A DNA stretch of 64,000 bases, taken from NCBI GenBank assembly GCA_022701275.1, contig CP031740.1:3049001-3113000 (forward strand), in the 5' to 3' direction. This document shows positions 28,838 through 39,144 of this stretch, piece by piece. Positions within the stretch are counted from its first letter, which is position 1; every line of letters begins with the position of its first letter. Source of the stretch: Microcoleus vaginatus PCC 9802. GTDB lineage: Bacteria; Cyanobacteriota; Cyanobacteriia; Cyanobacteriales; Microcoleaceae. A model generated the notes under the pieces. The model saw only the letters and a program-made list of their open reading frames with translations. It made no database searches and was not told the DNA's origin. The translations under genes were made by a program, and so were the position numbers.

Positions 28838-31585
28838 GTGTCAGACACTGCCCAGAACCGCCCAGAGCTGGATCTGAAGACCATATTTCCCTTCGAGCTA
28901 GATAACTTTCAGAGAGAGGCGATCGCCGCCCTCGATGCAGGTAAATCCGTTGTCGTGTGCGCTCCCACAGGCTCTGGGAAAACGTTAATCGGGGAATACG
29001 CCATCCATCAAGCACTCTCCAGGGGGCGGCGCGTCTTCTACACCACTCCCCTCAAAGCACTCTCTAACCAAAAGCTGCGCGACTTCCGCAGTCAATTTGG
29101 AGACGACAACGTAGGTTTGCTCACGGGCGACATCTCCGTCAATCGAGATGCGCCGATTTTGGTGATGACTACCGAAATATTTCGGAATATGCTCTACGGT
29201 ACGCCGATCGGAGAAGTCGGTACTTCCCTCACCGGAGTCGAAACCGTGGTGCTCGACGAGTGTCACTACATGAACGATCGCCAGCGTGGTACCGTCTGGG
29301 AAGAATCCATCATCTACTGTTCGAGCGAAATTCAACTACTCGCCCTCTCAGCAACCGTTGCCAATAGCGAGCAACTCACAGACTGGATTAACAAAGTCCA
29401 CGGGCCCACAGAACTCGTCTACTCAGACTTTCGGCCAGTGCCGCTGCAATTCCACTTCGCCAACCAAAAAGGGATATTTCCCCTGCTAGACGAGACCGGC
29501 AAAAGAGCTAATGTCCGGTTAGTCCCCAAAAAGAAGCAGCAAAAAGTAGAAAGAGGCAGCATCCCCACTCCGAGTTTGACCGATGTTTTGGCGCGGTTGG
29601 ACGATCGAGATATGCTACCAGCAATTTACTTCATCTTCAGCCGTCGCGGGTGCGACCAAGCAGTCGCAGAAGTCGGCAATTTCTCCCTGGTTAACGAAGC
29701 CGAAACAGCCGAACTCAAACGCATCATTGACGATTTTTTACAGCGAAACCCAGAAGCCGAACGCTTCGGTCAAAAAGAAGCACTTTTAAAAGGCATCGCC
29801 GCCCACCACGCAGGCATTTTGCCCGCTTGGAAAGGTTTAGTAGAAGAACTCTTTGGCAGAGGTTTGATTAAAGTCGTATTTGCCACCGAAACCCTAGCAG
29901 CCGGGATTAATATGCCCGCCCGCACCACAGTCATTTCCACCTTGTCCAAGCGCACCGACAAGGGACACCGACTGCTAAACGCTTCAGAATTCCTGCAAAT
30001 GGCCGGTCGGGCTGGTCGCAGGGGCATGGACAAGTTGGGGCACGTCGTCGCAGTTCAGACGCGCTTTGAAGGCGCAAAAGAAGCCTCTTATTTGGCAACA
30101 GCCAAAGCCGACCCCCTGGCCAGTCAGTTTACGCCCAGCTACGGCATGGTGCTGAATTTGCTGCAAACTCACACTCTCGACGAAGCTCAAGAGTTGGTAG
30201 AACGCAGTTTTGGTCAATATCTGTCTACCTTGTACTTGCAGCCCCAGCAATCAGAATTAGACCGGCTGCAAACAGAATTGGCTGTGCTGGAACAGTCCCT
30301 GGCCGCCGGAGGCAATGTCTCCACCCTGGAAAAAGAGCTTGCCCATTACGAAAAATTGCAGGGAAGACTCAAAGAAGACAAACGTTTGCTCAAAATTCTC
30401 TTGCAGCAAGCTGAAGAAGCGCGATTTAAGGAGATGTCCGTAGCTGTGGCTTTTGCAGTGCTCGGCACGGTTCTGAGTCTCAAAGGCAAGCACGTTCCGA
30501 CAGCCAAACGATCGCACACAAATCCTGTACCCGCCGTATTGGTTGCCAAAATCGCAGGTTCCGGCCAAGCACCAAATTTGGTGTGCTTGGGCAAAGATAA
30601 CCGTTGGTATGTCGTCGCCATTAGCGATGTCGCTACCCTGCACGCGGAATTACCTCGCTTGAGCGTTGCAGATACCTTGAACCCGCCGTCGGAAATGCCG
30701 CTGAGACTCGGCCAGTGCCGCTTGGCAAATGAAGAAACTGCTTCAATTGCTGCATCGATTCCAGAATTGCCGACACCGGAACCGAGTCCAGAGGCGATCG
30801 AGCAACAGCAGAAAATCGCAGCCCTAGAAGCTCAGCTAGAAGTTCACCGGGTTTTAGAATGGGGCAATCCCGGTACTTTGCTCAAACGCCAGCGCCGCCG
30901 GGAAGAATTGAAAAAAGAAATCCGCAAAAGCGAACAAGAGTTAGAAAAGCAGCGAGCTCGCTACTGGGAGCAATTTCTCAATTTAATTGACATCTTGCTG
31001 AATTTCGGCTGCTTGGAAAGAGTAGTTTCGGCAACGGGAAACCGAGATGACTCCTCCGACAGGTTGGTACCCACAATCTTGGGCCAAGCTTGCGCGGCTA
31101 TTCGCGGCGATAACGAACTGTGGCTGGGTTTGTCCCTGATGTCTGCGGAGTTTGACGAACTCGACCCCCACCACCTCGCTGCTGCTTGTGCGGCCTTAGT
31201 TACAGAAGTTTCTCGGCCCGACAGTTGGACTCACTACTCGCTGTCGCCAGAAGTTTTGGCACCTTTGGACAATCTGCAAAAAGGCTTGCGCCGCCGGTTG
31301 TTTCAAGTTCAGTACCGTCATGAAGCTGCCATCCCGATTTGGCTCGAACGGGATTTAGTGACTTTGGTTGAGCAGTGGGCTCTGGGTGTTGAATGGCTGG
31401 AACTGATTAGCCATACGAGTTTGGATGAAGGGGATGTGGTGCGGATTTTGCGCCGGACTTTGGATTTCTTGTCTCAGATTCCTCATGTTCCTCATGTTTC
31501 GGATTCTTTGCGGAGAAATGCTTGTCGGGCGATGCAGTTAATTGATCGATTCCCCGTGAATGAAGCTGCAACGCCAGAAAATTAG
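28838..31585 (+). CDS. Ski2-like DEAD/DEAH-box RNA helicase
   Basis: 915 residues from GTG 28838 (MSDTAQNRPELDLKTIFPFELD). Helicase motifs: Q-like FELDNFQREAI, Walker A APTGSGKT, Ia TTPLKALSNQK, II DECHYM, III SATVAN, and the C-terminal FATETLAAGINMPARTTVI and QMAGRAGRRGMDKLG. The rest has coiled-coil segments and a C-terminal DSHCT-like helical region. It resembles cyanobacterial relatives of the chloroplast helicase ISE2 and of Mtr4/Ski2, so a role in RNA unwinding or processing is likely. It is cytoplasmic. It stands alone, with no partner genes visible. Confidence 0.92.
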   Translation: MSDTAQNRPELDLKTIFPFELDNFQREAIAALDAGKSVVVCAPTGSGKTLIGEYAIHQALSRGRRVFYTTPLKALSNQKLRDFRSQFGDDNVGLLTGDISVNRDAPILVMTTEIFRNMLYGTPIGEVGTSLTGVETVVLDECHYMNDRQRGTVWEESIIYCSSEIQLLALSATVANSEQLTDWINKVHGPTELVYSDFRPVPLQFHFANQKGIFPLLDETGKRANVRLVPKKKQQKVERGSIPTPSLTDVLARLDDRDMLPAIYFIFSRRGCDQAVAEVGNFSLVNEAETAELKRIIDDFLQRNPEAERFGQKEALLKGIAAHHAGILPAWKGLVEELFGRGLIKVVFATETLAAGINMPARTTVISTLSKRTDKGHRLLNASEFLQMAGRAGRRGMDKLGHVVAVQTRFEGAKEASYLATAKADPLASQFTPSYGMVLNLLQTHTLDEAQELVERSFGQYLSTLYLQPQQSELDRLQTELAVLEQSLAAGGNVSTLEKELAHYEKLQGRLKEDKRLLKILLQQAEEARFKEMSVAVAFAVLGTVLSLKGKHVPTAKRSHTNPVPAVLVAKIAGSGQAPNLVCLGKDNRWYVVAISDVATLHAELPRLSVADTLNPPSEMPLRLGQCRLANEETASIAASIPELPTPEPSPEAIEQQQKIAALEAQLEVHRVLEWGNPGTLLKRQRRREELKKEIRKSEQELEKQRARYWEQFLNLIDILLNFGCLERVVSATGNRDDSSDRLVPTILGQACAAIRGDNELWLGLSLMSAEFDELDPHHLAAACAALVTEVSRPDSWTHYSLSPEVLAPLDNLQKGLRRRLFQVQYRHEAAIPIWLERDLVTLVEQWALGVEWLELISHTSLDEGDVVRILRRTLDFLSQIPHVPHVSDSLRRNACRAMQLIDRFPVNEAATPEN

Positions 31586-31963
31586 TTGATTGACAGTTGA
31601 CTGTTGAGTGTTGGCTGTTGACAGTTGACAGTTGAGTGTTGACTGTCCGGCATCTAAATTGTATTTTTGGTTTTTCAACCCAAATGCACGCAGATTTTAA
31701 TCTAAAATCGTTTCCGGTTGCATCGGTATTGTTCAAATGTCCAAACAGTCCACACTCAACAGTCAACTGTCAACTGTCATCAGGACTACACCCAGATTTA
31801 AATCTAAAATCCCAAATCTAAAATCGCAAATCTAAAATCGCTCGATCGCACATTTTCCTGATTCAGGTTGCAGGGCAGGATAGAAAATTGTATGGTGCGG
31901 ATCGATCGCTCTTAATTGTTATTGAATTTTTGTCTAGCGGTGTGCTGGGTAATTCTCCTATTT
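31586..31963. repeat. Heptad-repeat spacer with inverted STRR blocks
   Basis: No gene. TTGACAG/TTGACTG heptads at about 31590-31646 face a complementary block at about 31745-31779, so an imperfect long hairpin of about 30 bp can form. A third block at about 31799-31844 is a period-7 ATCTAAA/ATCCCAA/ATCGCAA repeat. It lies just past the helicase stop and could act in termination or only be STRR DNA. Confidence 0.7.
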
Positions 31964-34735
31964 ATGATGCAACAAATCAAAAAGCCTCATCAAATGCCTG
32001 ATGCCTGCTCCCAGGCTCAAAGAATTCGCTTTTTTACTTTCTTGCAAAGAGTCTTAATTGGAACTCTAGCGAGTACATTACTCAATCTATTCATCCTATT
32101 TCCCTCTCCGAGTTTCGCAGAAGTAGTTCTGGGCGTTGTTCGCAGTTCCGAGAATTCTCCCGACTGGGTGAAGATTACCACGCGCCTCTGGGAAAGCGGC
32201 ATTGCTTACAAACCAATCAATTTGGAAGAAATCAAAAATTTGGCGGATTTAGCAGGCGTTAACGTGCTGTTTTTGCCCAACATTGAAACTTTGAGTCCGG
32301 CGCAAATTAAAGTTTTAGAAGCTTGGACAAAACAGGGCGGCCGCTTGATTGCTTCGGGCCCAGTCGGCCGCAGTTCCCCGGCTTTGGTGCGCCAATCTTT
32401 GCGATCGCTCCTCGGGGCCTATTGGGCTTTTCCGTTAACCCAGCCGGCTACCCCGCAACCGCGCAGCCGCTGTCGGGATCTTGCTTGCACTACTTCTAGC
32501 AATTGGGTGCCGACTGCACAACAAAATGCTTCTGTCCAAGGTGGTGTCTTGATTCCGGCTGATGCGAACAGTCAAACAATTGCTACTTGGAAAGATAGTT
32601 CCGGTTCCTCCGCAGCCATCGCCACAGATCGCGCTACCTATCTCGGCTGGCGCTGGGGTAGCGACGGTTCGGGAAATGTAGATAAGGCTTGGCTGCAAGC
32701 CTCGATCGCCCGCTGGGGAGGCACAATCGCTTCAGGGCCTGTAGCGCCGCCCACTGCTGCCACGACCCCACTGCCAACTCCCCCCTCAAGAGTCACTAGA
32801 AATAGCCCTAGTTCGCCGCGTAGTACCCCGCTGAGCCGACTTTCTCCCTCTCCCTCGCTTCCCGATTCAGTTCCTCCAACTTTTACAGACCCTTCCGATC
32901 AGTCGGCGCCGCCCGGTTTGGACGTGCAGGTAAATTCCAATAAGCCGATCGTCAGCATTGAAGCGTACTTGATGCGCCAAGAACTCACTAACCTCCTCGG
33001 CCGGTTTGAAAGCGCCCTAACAGCATCTAATTCAGGCAATACCGCCATCAATCTCAATGCTGCTACCTCCCCTCAACTGGTGGCTGCAGAACAGGGCGGA
33101 GGCGCCCCGGCAAGCAGCCGCCTCCCTGTTCTACAAGCGAGCAGGACGGGGGCGATCGCCCAAGCGCGGCAGGTTTTGCAAACTTTCGACCAACTTCTGC
33201 AAGAGCAAAACTACGCCGAGGCTAGAAAGCAGTGGGTGGAAGCGCGGCAGTTGCTATGGCAAAATTACCCGAAGGAAGGACAGCGCGTTGGGGCGGAAAT
33301 TCGGGCGGTTTGGCTCGATCGCGGGACGATCGTCGCAGCGCGATCAGAACAGGGTTTGGCGGCAGTGTTCGATCGACTCGCAGCCGCCGGTATCAATACC
33401 GTTTTCTTTGAAACTTTGAATGCCGGATATACGATTTATCCCAGTCAAGTTGCACCGCAACAAAATCCCCTAACAGTTGGCTGGGACCCGCTGGCATCTG
33501 CGGTTAAATTAGCTCACGAGCGAGGCATGGAACTGCACGCTTGGGTTTGGGTTTTTGCCACAGGAAATAAGCGCCACAATACTTTAATTGGTCAGCCTAC
33601 TTCTTATCCCGGTCCGGTGCTTTCCGCTCATCCACAGTGGGCGAATATTGACAATAAAGGACGCACGCAAAATCCTAACGATGGTAAATTTTATATCGAT
33701 CCGGCAAACCCGGAAGCGCGTAATTATTTGCTACGAATTGTCAGCGAAATTGCCAACAACTACAAAGTAGATGGGGTGCAATTAGACTATATTCGCTATC
33801 CTTTTCAAGATGACAATGCGAATTTTACTTACGGTTACGGGATTGCGGCTAGGCAGCAATTTAGGCAGTTAACTGGTGCAGATCCGGTGAATATTTCCCC
33901 CAGGGACGGCAGTTTGTGGCGCCAGTGGGTTGAGTTTAAAACTAATCAAATTAATAGTTTTGTAGCTGAAGTTTCTCAGCTTTTGCGGCAGAATTATCCG
34001 CGCACAATTCTGTCGGTGGCTGTGTTTCCGCACCCGGAAAGTCAGCGGATTTACAAAATTCAGCAAAATTGGGAAGTTTGGGCTCGTCAGGGCATTGTAG
34101 ATTTGATTGTGCCGATGACTTATGCTTTGGATACGAACCGACTTCAGCGCATCACCGAACCGTTGGTAAAGGAACAAATTCTGGGTTCGGCTTTGATTTC
34201 TCCGTCGGTTAAGTTGTTGACTCTCCCGGAAGTTGTGGCGATCGACCAAATTCAAGCTTTGCGCGATTTGCCGACAGGGGGCTATGCTATTTTTGCCGTG
34301 GAAAGTATCAGCAGCGGGATGCAGGGGTTTTTTAACCGCACTCAAGGCACGCCAGTGCGTTCCACTTCTGCTACGGAGCCGATTCCTTACCGACAGCCGT
34401 TTGCGGCGGCGGCTTCGCGGTATACTGCTCTCAAGCAGGAATGGAGTTTTTTGTTGGCTAACAATCAGTTGCGGATGTCGGAATCTGAACTGAAAGTTTT
34501 GCAAAGTAGAGCGGATGAATTGGCGCAAGCTTTGAGCAAGTTGGCGGCAAATCCTTCTACGGAAAGTTTAGCAACTACTAAAAGATTGTTAAGGGGTTTT
34601 CAATCTCAATTTCAATCTTCGATGCGCTTGCATTCTGCTGAAAATAGCTATCAGGTGCAAACTTGGCAAAATCGTTTGGAGAGTTTGGATATGCTGTTAC
34701 GTTACGGCGAAAGGATGGAGTTGAATCGCAGGTAA
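31964..34735 (+). CDS. Exported GHL10 (glycosyl hydrolase-like 10) family protein
   Basis: About 923 residues. After a polar start comes an export segment FFTFLQRVLIGTLASTLLNL ending near PSFAEV. The N-terminal third resembles a ThuA/amidotransferase-like fold (LFLPNIETLSPAQI, GRLIASGPVG). A Ser/Pro/Thr linker follows. The C-terminal GHL10 barrel begins EIRAVWLDRGTIVAARSEQG and contains HAWVWVFATGNKRHN, VDGVQLDYIRYP and VDLIVPMTYALDT, with the likely acid residues in QLDYIRYP and EVS. GHL10 proteins are thought to act on cell-wall glycans. TTG 31916 would add 16 hydrophobic residues; ATG 31964 or 31967 is preferred. Confidence 0.86.
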   Translation: MMQQIKKPHQMPDACSQAQRIRFFTFLQRVLIGTLASTLLNLFILFPSPSFAEVVLGVVRSSENSPDWVKITTRLWESGIAYKPINLEEIKNLADLAGVNVLFLPNIETLSPAQIKVLEAWTKQGGRLIASGPVGRSSPALVRQSLRSLLGAYWAFPLTQPATPQPRSRCRDLACTTSSNWVPTAQQNASVQGGVLIPADANSQTIATWKDSSGSSAAIATDRATYLGWRWGSDGSGNVDKAWLQASIARWGGTIASGPVAPPTAATTPLPTPPSRVTRNSPSSPRSTPLSRLSPSPSLPDSVPPTFTDPSDQSAPPGLDVQVNSNKPIVSIEAYLMRQELTNLLGRFESALTASNSGNTAINLNAATSPQLVAAEQGGGAPASSRLPVLQASRTGAIAQARQVLQTFDQLLQEQNYAEARKQWVEARQLLWQNYPKEGQRVGAEIRAVWLDRGTIVAARSEQGLAAVFDRLAAAGINTVFFETLNAGYTIYPSQVAPQQNPLTVGWDPLASAVKLAHERGMELHAWVWVFATGNKRHNTLIGQPTSYPGPVLSAHPQWANIDNKGRTQNPNDGKFYIDPANPEARNYLLRIVSEIANNYKVDGVQLDYIRYPFQDDNANFTYGYGIAARQQFRQLTGADPVNISPRDGSLWRQWVEFKTNQINSFVAEVSQLLRQNYPRTILSVAVFPHPESQRIYKIQQNWEVWARQGIVDLIVPMTYALDTNRLQRITEPLVKEQILGSALISPSVKLLTLPEVVAIDQIQALRDLPTGGYAIFAVESISSGMQGFFNRTQGTPVRSTSATEPIPYRQPFAAAASRYTALKQEWSFLLANNQLRMSESELKVLQSRADELAQALSKLAANPSTESLATTKRLLRGFQSQFQSSMRLHSAENSYQVQTWQNRLESLDMLLRYGERMELNRR

Positions 34736-35186
34736 ATACAGATTTTTGGGCAGAGTTCTTGTTTAGCTACTGTTTGTTCAAACTGAGATGTTGCACTATT
34801 CTCAATAACCCTTCTCTGGGCGGGCAGGATGCCCACCCCACAAGAAAATGTACTTGTTGTGGAACAGGCATCTTGCCTGTTCCACAATAAAATTCATCTC
34901 TTGTGGAACAGGCATCTTGCCTGTTCCTAAATAAGTAATTGAGAATGGTGCAATACATAAGATGATTTCGGCTTAGGCTGATAACGCCCACTTATCTGTA
35001 TCAGTAGTTACGAAAAAACTCTGAGTATAAATCCGCTATATTGAGTTAAATTGATCGACGGTACTGTCGTCAGTAAACTACAGCATCAGGAGAAAAGGAA
35101 TGGCAAAGGAAACATAATTTACACTCAAAACTCCCAACAGTTACCAATGCCCAATTCCCCATGCCCAATTCCCAATTCCTCTTAGG
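34736..35186. other. Intergenic region with paired palindromes
   Basis: No gene. GTGGAACAGGCA, TCT, TGCCTGTTCCAC (34859-34885) is a perfect 12-bp hairpin and a second copy lies at 34905-34927; a related GGGCAGGATGCCCACC sits just before. Copies of ATGCCCAATTCCC at about 35148-35175 precede the next start. An AGGAG-preceded five-codon frame (ATG 35100, MAKET) is not treated as a gene. Confidence 0.6.
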
Positions 35187-38100
35187 ATGGCTATGTTTCC
35201 TAAACCCCTAAATCGTTTGGCTACAAAATTTATCGGCAAAGCTCCATTACAAACGGTGCTCGTGGTTCCTTTTTTAGTGCAAATAGTGGGCACGGTAGGA
35301 GTTGTAGGTTGGCTATCTTTCCAAAACGGTCAGCGGGCAGTCAACGAGGTTGCCGCTCAGTTGCGGGGAGAAATTAGCGATCGCATCAAAGACCGCATGG
35401 AAAATTATATGTCAATTCCCCACATTGTCAATCACCTGAATGTTCAAGGCATAAAATTGGGGCAGTTGAACTTAGAAAACCAGCAAAAACTAGAACATCA
35501 TTTCCTAGAACAAATTCAATATTTTGATTCGATCAGCATCATTTACACAGGTAAAGAAAATGGAGAACATTCGGGAGCAATCCGCACTAAAGAGCGGACT
35601 TTGATATCTGCTGCCGACAGCTCTACTGGCAATAAATTAGCTCGGTATAGTGCTGACTCTCAGGGAAACCGCGTTCAATTAGTGCAAATTTCATCCGATA
35701 TTTACGACCCGCGAACTCGCCCTTGGTACATAGCTGCGGCTGCGGCAAAAAAACCTATTTGGACTCCAATCTATACAGATTTTTTGACTAGGGAACTGGC
35801 AATTACTGCTGCTTTACCTATCTACGACGACGCTGGCAAATTGTTAGGAGTAGCGGGCAGTGATTTGCTTTTTTCCCGAATCAAAGAATTTCTCGTTAGC
35901 CTCAAAATTGGCAAATCAGGACAAACTTTTGTGATGGAGCGCTCGGGGATGTTAATTGCTACTTCAACGGCGAGTCAAGAATTCGTGGTAGAAGGTAAAG
36001 AAACAAGACGCATCAAAGCTTCAGAAAGCGAGAATCCGGTAATTCGACAAACCGCACAGCATTTAGATAAACACTACGACAGCTTAGCTAAAATCAATAA
36101 TTCTCAACAGCTTACTTTTGATGTTGACGGCCAGCGAAATTTTATTCAGGTAGCTCCTTTTAAAGACGATCGAGGGTTGGATTGGCTAATTGTAGTAGTT
36201 GTACCAGAGTCTGACTTTATGGAGCAAATTAACGCCAATACGCGCACGACTTTTTTACTGTCGCTTGCAGCTTTGATGGGGGCGGCAATCCTGGGGATTC
36301 TTACTGCTAAATGGGTAGTTCAGCCGATTTTAAGATTGAATGCGGCGGCGAAAGCTTTGGCGCGGAATGAATGGGATACAAAGCTCACTCTAAATCGCCA
36401 AGACGAACTCGGAGAACTTGCGACTGCTTTTAACAGCATGGCAGAGCAATTGCAGCATTCATTTACTTCCCTCTCAGAAAGCGAAAGCCGAGTCAAACAA
36501 TTTCTCAATGCAGTACCGCTAGGCATTTTTATTGCAGAGCCAAACGGTCAACCTCACTACATTAACCCTACAGGAAAAAAACTTTTATCTCAAGGAATTG
36601 TGGCAGCCGATGCCGAAAAACTGCGCCAATTATACCGAGTTTATTTAGCTGGGACTCAGGAAATTTACCCGGCGGAACGCGACCCAATTTTAAATGCTTT
36701 GCAGGGCAAAAGTGTAACTGTTGATGACATGGAAATCTCCTCCAATAACAAAACTGTTCCCCTGCAAGTTTGGGGGACTCCTATTTACGACGCCCAAGGA
36801 AATATTATTTACGGAATGTGCGCTTTTCAAGATATTACGAAACGCAAAATAGCGGAGAAATTATCAAGGGCATACAACCAAAATTTAGCAGTGCAAGTTG
36901 CAGAACGCACCGCAGATCTTGGCAAGGCCAAAGAAAAGTTTTCTAAAGCTTTTCGTTCGAGTCCGAATGCGATTACAATTACAAGAATTAGTGACGGTTG
37001 CCACCTAGAAGTTAATGATAGTTTTTGCCGAATGATGGGCTACACCCAGGAAGAAATTATCGGTAAAACAGCAGTTGAACTCAACTTCTGGGCGAGTTTG
37101 AAAGAGCGTGACCGCATGATTCAAATGTTAAAAGATAAGACAGCAATTCACAATTATGAGCTGAGGTTTCGCAATAAAAATGGTACAGAAAGAACGGCAC
37201 TGCTGTCTATAGAAACCATCGATATTGATGGAGAAGCTTGTTTTTTGTCGATTTCTAGCGATATTACCGATCGCCAAAAAGCAGAAACTGCCCTCCGGGA
37301 AGCCGAAGAAAAGTACCGCAACATTTATGAAAATGCTTTGAATGGAATTTTTCAAACTGCTGTTGACGGGAAATACATCAGCGCTAACCCCGCTTTAGCA
37401 AACATCTACGGTTACGACTCGCCAGCAGATTTAATAGCAGCACAGCCGAATTTCAATAACCAGCTTTACGTGAAACCCAACCGCCGCGACGAATTTGCAG
37501 CGCTGATGAACGAGTGCGGGATACTATCAAACTTTGAATCGGAAATTTACCGCAAAGATGGCAGCATAATCTGGATTTCGGAAAATTGTCGCGCTGTCTG
37601 CGATGAAGCAGGAAATTTACTTTACTACGAAGGTTTTATTAAAGACATTACTGATAGCAAACAAGCGGAAATCAAAATGCAGCAGGCGAAAGAAGCGGCC
37701 GAAGCAGCAAACAAAGCTAAGAGTACCTTTCTCGCCAATATGAGCCACGAATTGCGATCGCCCCTGAACGCGGTCATAGGCTTTGCTCAAGTCCTGATCC
37801 GCAGTCAAACGTTGTCTCAGGAAAATCAAGAAGATGTCGGAATTATCCTGCGGAGTGGCGAACATTTACTGGCTTTAATTAACCAAGTTTTAGACTTGTC
37901 AAAAATCGAAGCCGGACGCACGACGCTTAATGCCAAAAGCTTCGATTTGTACCAACTAATCGACGATTTAGAAGATATGTTTGCTCTCAAAGCGGAGCAA
38001 AAAGGTTTGCAGTTAATCTTCGACAGAGACGCAGAAGTTCCCCATTACATTTGTACTGATGAAGTTAAATTGCGTCAAGTGTTAATTAATTTGCTCAATA

Positions 38101-39137
38101 ATGCAATTAAATTTACTTCAGAAGGGGGAGTGTCGGTGCAAGTCAAAGGAGAAAGGCGGAATATACATAAAAACAGCACTGACCAATTGCCCAGCCCCTA
38201 CTGGCTGCATTTTGAAGTTCAAGATACTGGTGCAGGCATTGCTGCTGAGGAAATCCATCAGTTGTTTGAAGCATTCGTGCAGACGAAAACAGGTAAAGAT
38301 TCTCACGAAGGAACGGGTTTAGGTTTAGCTATTAGCCGCCAGTTCGTGCAATTAATGGGAGGTGAAATTACTGTTAGCAGCGAGATCGGAAAGGGTGCAT
38401 TATTTCAGTTTTACATCCAAGTTCATCTGGTTGAAGCTAGTGATATTGAAAGCAAAAAAAGTCAACGTCGAGTTATTGCCCTCGAACCGAATCAGCCGAG
38501 TTATCGCTTGCTAATTGTGGACGACAAACCTTTGAACCGCCAACTGTTAGTAAAACTTCTCAGTCCACTCGGATTTGAGTTGAGAGAAGCTAATAACGGT
38601 AAAGAAGCGGTTGATATTTTTATGGAGTGGGAACCGCATCTGATTTGGATGGACATGAGAATGCCTGTCATGGACGGCTATGAGGCAACGAAACAGATTA
38701 AAACTACAACTGGCGGGCAAGCAACGGCGATTGTGGCCCTAACTGCTAGCGTTTTGGAGGAAGAACGGGCGGTGATTCTTTCGGCGGGTTGCGATGATTT
38801 TATGCGGAAACCGTTCCGAGAGGAGGATATCTTTGTGGCAATGGGAAAACATTTAGGAGTACGCTATATTTATGAAGATCCAACCCCAGTAAGTGTCGCA
38901 GGTGTAGAGGAGTCAAGTCAGGAGGTACTCACACCGGAGGCTTTTGCCTCTCTTTCTCCAGACTGGATGGCCCAATTCAAGCAAAGTATTTTGAGTGTGG
39001 ACATGGAGGCGATCGCTAGTTCGATCGCACAAATCGGCACTGTCAATCCCTCTCTTGCGGGCAAGCTTCAAGATTGCATTAATAATTTTGAATATGACAG
39101 AATTTTGAACATAATCGAACTCAGCGAGGAACCGTAA
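35187..39137 (+). CDS. Cache-HAMP-PAS hybrid histidine kinase with receiver
   Basis: 1316 residues. TM1 is about 20-45 and TM2 about 350-375 (TFLLSLAALMGAAILGI), bracketing a periplasmic dCache sensor with DPRTRPWY. A HAMP and three PAS domains follow. HisKA has H854 in NMSHELRSPLN; the ATPase has NLLNNAIKF, DTGAGIA and HEGTGLGLAIS. The receiver phospho-acceptor is D1156 (WMDMRMPVMDGYEA). A C-terminal helical tail (LSPDWMAQFKQSI to YDRILNIIELSE) resembles that of the kinase at 41169. It starts at ATG 35187 and is followed after 7 bp by the next signalling gene, so the two are probably cotranscribed. Confidence 0.93.
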   Translation: MAMFPKPLNRLATKFIGKAPLQTVLVVPFLVQIVGTVGVVGWLSFQNGQRAVNEVAAQLRGEISDRIKDRMENYMSIPHIVNHLNVQGIKLGQLNLENQQKLEHHFLEQIQYFDSISIIYTGKENGEHSGAIRTKERTLISAADSSTGNKLARYSADSQGNRVQLVQISSDIYDPRTRPWYIAAAAAKKPIWTPIYTDFLTRELAITAALPIYDDAGKLLGVAGSDLLFSRIKEFLVSLKIGKSGQTFVMERSGMLIATSTASQEFVVEGKETRRIKASESENPVIRQTAQHLDKHYDSLAKINNSQQLTFDVDGQRNFIQVAPFKDDRGLDWLIVVVVPESDFMEQINANTRTTFLLSLAALMGAAILGILTAKWVVQPILRLNAAAKALARNEWDTKLTLNRQDELGELATAFNSMAEQLQHSFTSLSESESRVKQFLNAVPLGIFIAEPNGQPHYINPTGKKLLSQGIVAADAEKLRQLYRVYLAGTQEIYPAERDPILNALQGKSVTVDDMEISSNNKTVPLQVWGTPIYDAQGNIIYGMCAFQDITKRKIAEKLSRAYNQNLAVQVAERTADLGKAKEKFSKAFRSSPNAITITRISDGCHLEVNDSFCRMMGYTQEEIIGKTAVELNFWASLKERDRMIQMLKDKTAIHNYELRFRNKNGTERTALLSIETIDIDGEACFLSISSDITDRQKAETALREAEEKYRNIYENALNGIFQTAVDGKYISANPALANIYGYDSPADLIAAQPNFNNQLYVKPNRRDEFAALMNECGILSNFESEIYRKDGSIIWISENCRAVCDEAGNLLYYEGFIKDITDSKQAEIKMQQAKEAAEAANKAKSTFLANMSHELRSPLNAVIGFAQVLIRSQTLSQENQEDVGIILRSGEHLLALINQVLDLSKIEAGRTTLNAKSFDLYQLIDDLEDMFALKAEQKGLQLIFDRDAEVPHYICTDEVKLRQVLINLLNNAIKFTSEGGVSVQVKGERRNIHKNSTDQLPSPYWLHFEVQDTGAGIAAEEIHQLFEAFVQTKTGKDSHEGTGLGLAISRQFVQLMGGEITVSSEIGKGALFQFYIQVHLVEASDIESKKSQRRVIALEPNQPSYRLLIVDDKPLNRQLLVKLLSPLGFELREANNGKEAVDIFMEWEPHLIWMDMRMPVMDGYEATKQIKTTTGGQATAIVALTASVLEEERAVILSAGCDDFMRKPFREEDIFVAMGKHLGVRYIYEDPTPVSVAGVEESSQEVLTPEAFASLSPDWMAQFKQSILSVDMEAIASSIAQIGTVNPSLAGKLQDCINNFEYDRILNIIELSEEP

Positions 39138-39144
39138 ATACCCG

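Noticed and set aside
35100-35117. Five-codon frame MAKET with strong ribosome site before the hybrid kinase
   Set aside because: Too short to support a gene; a leader peptide role would need transcript data.
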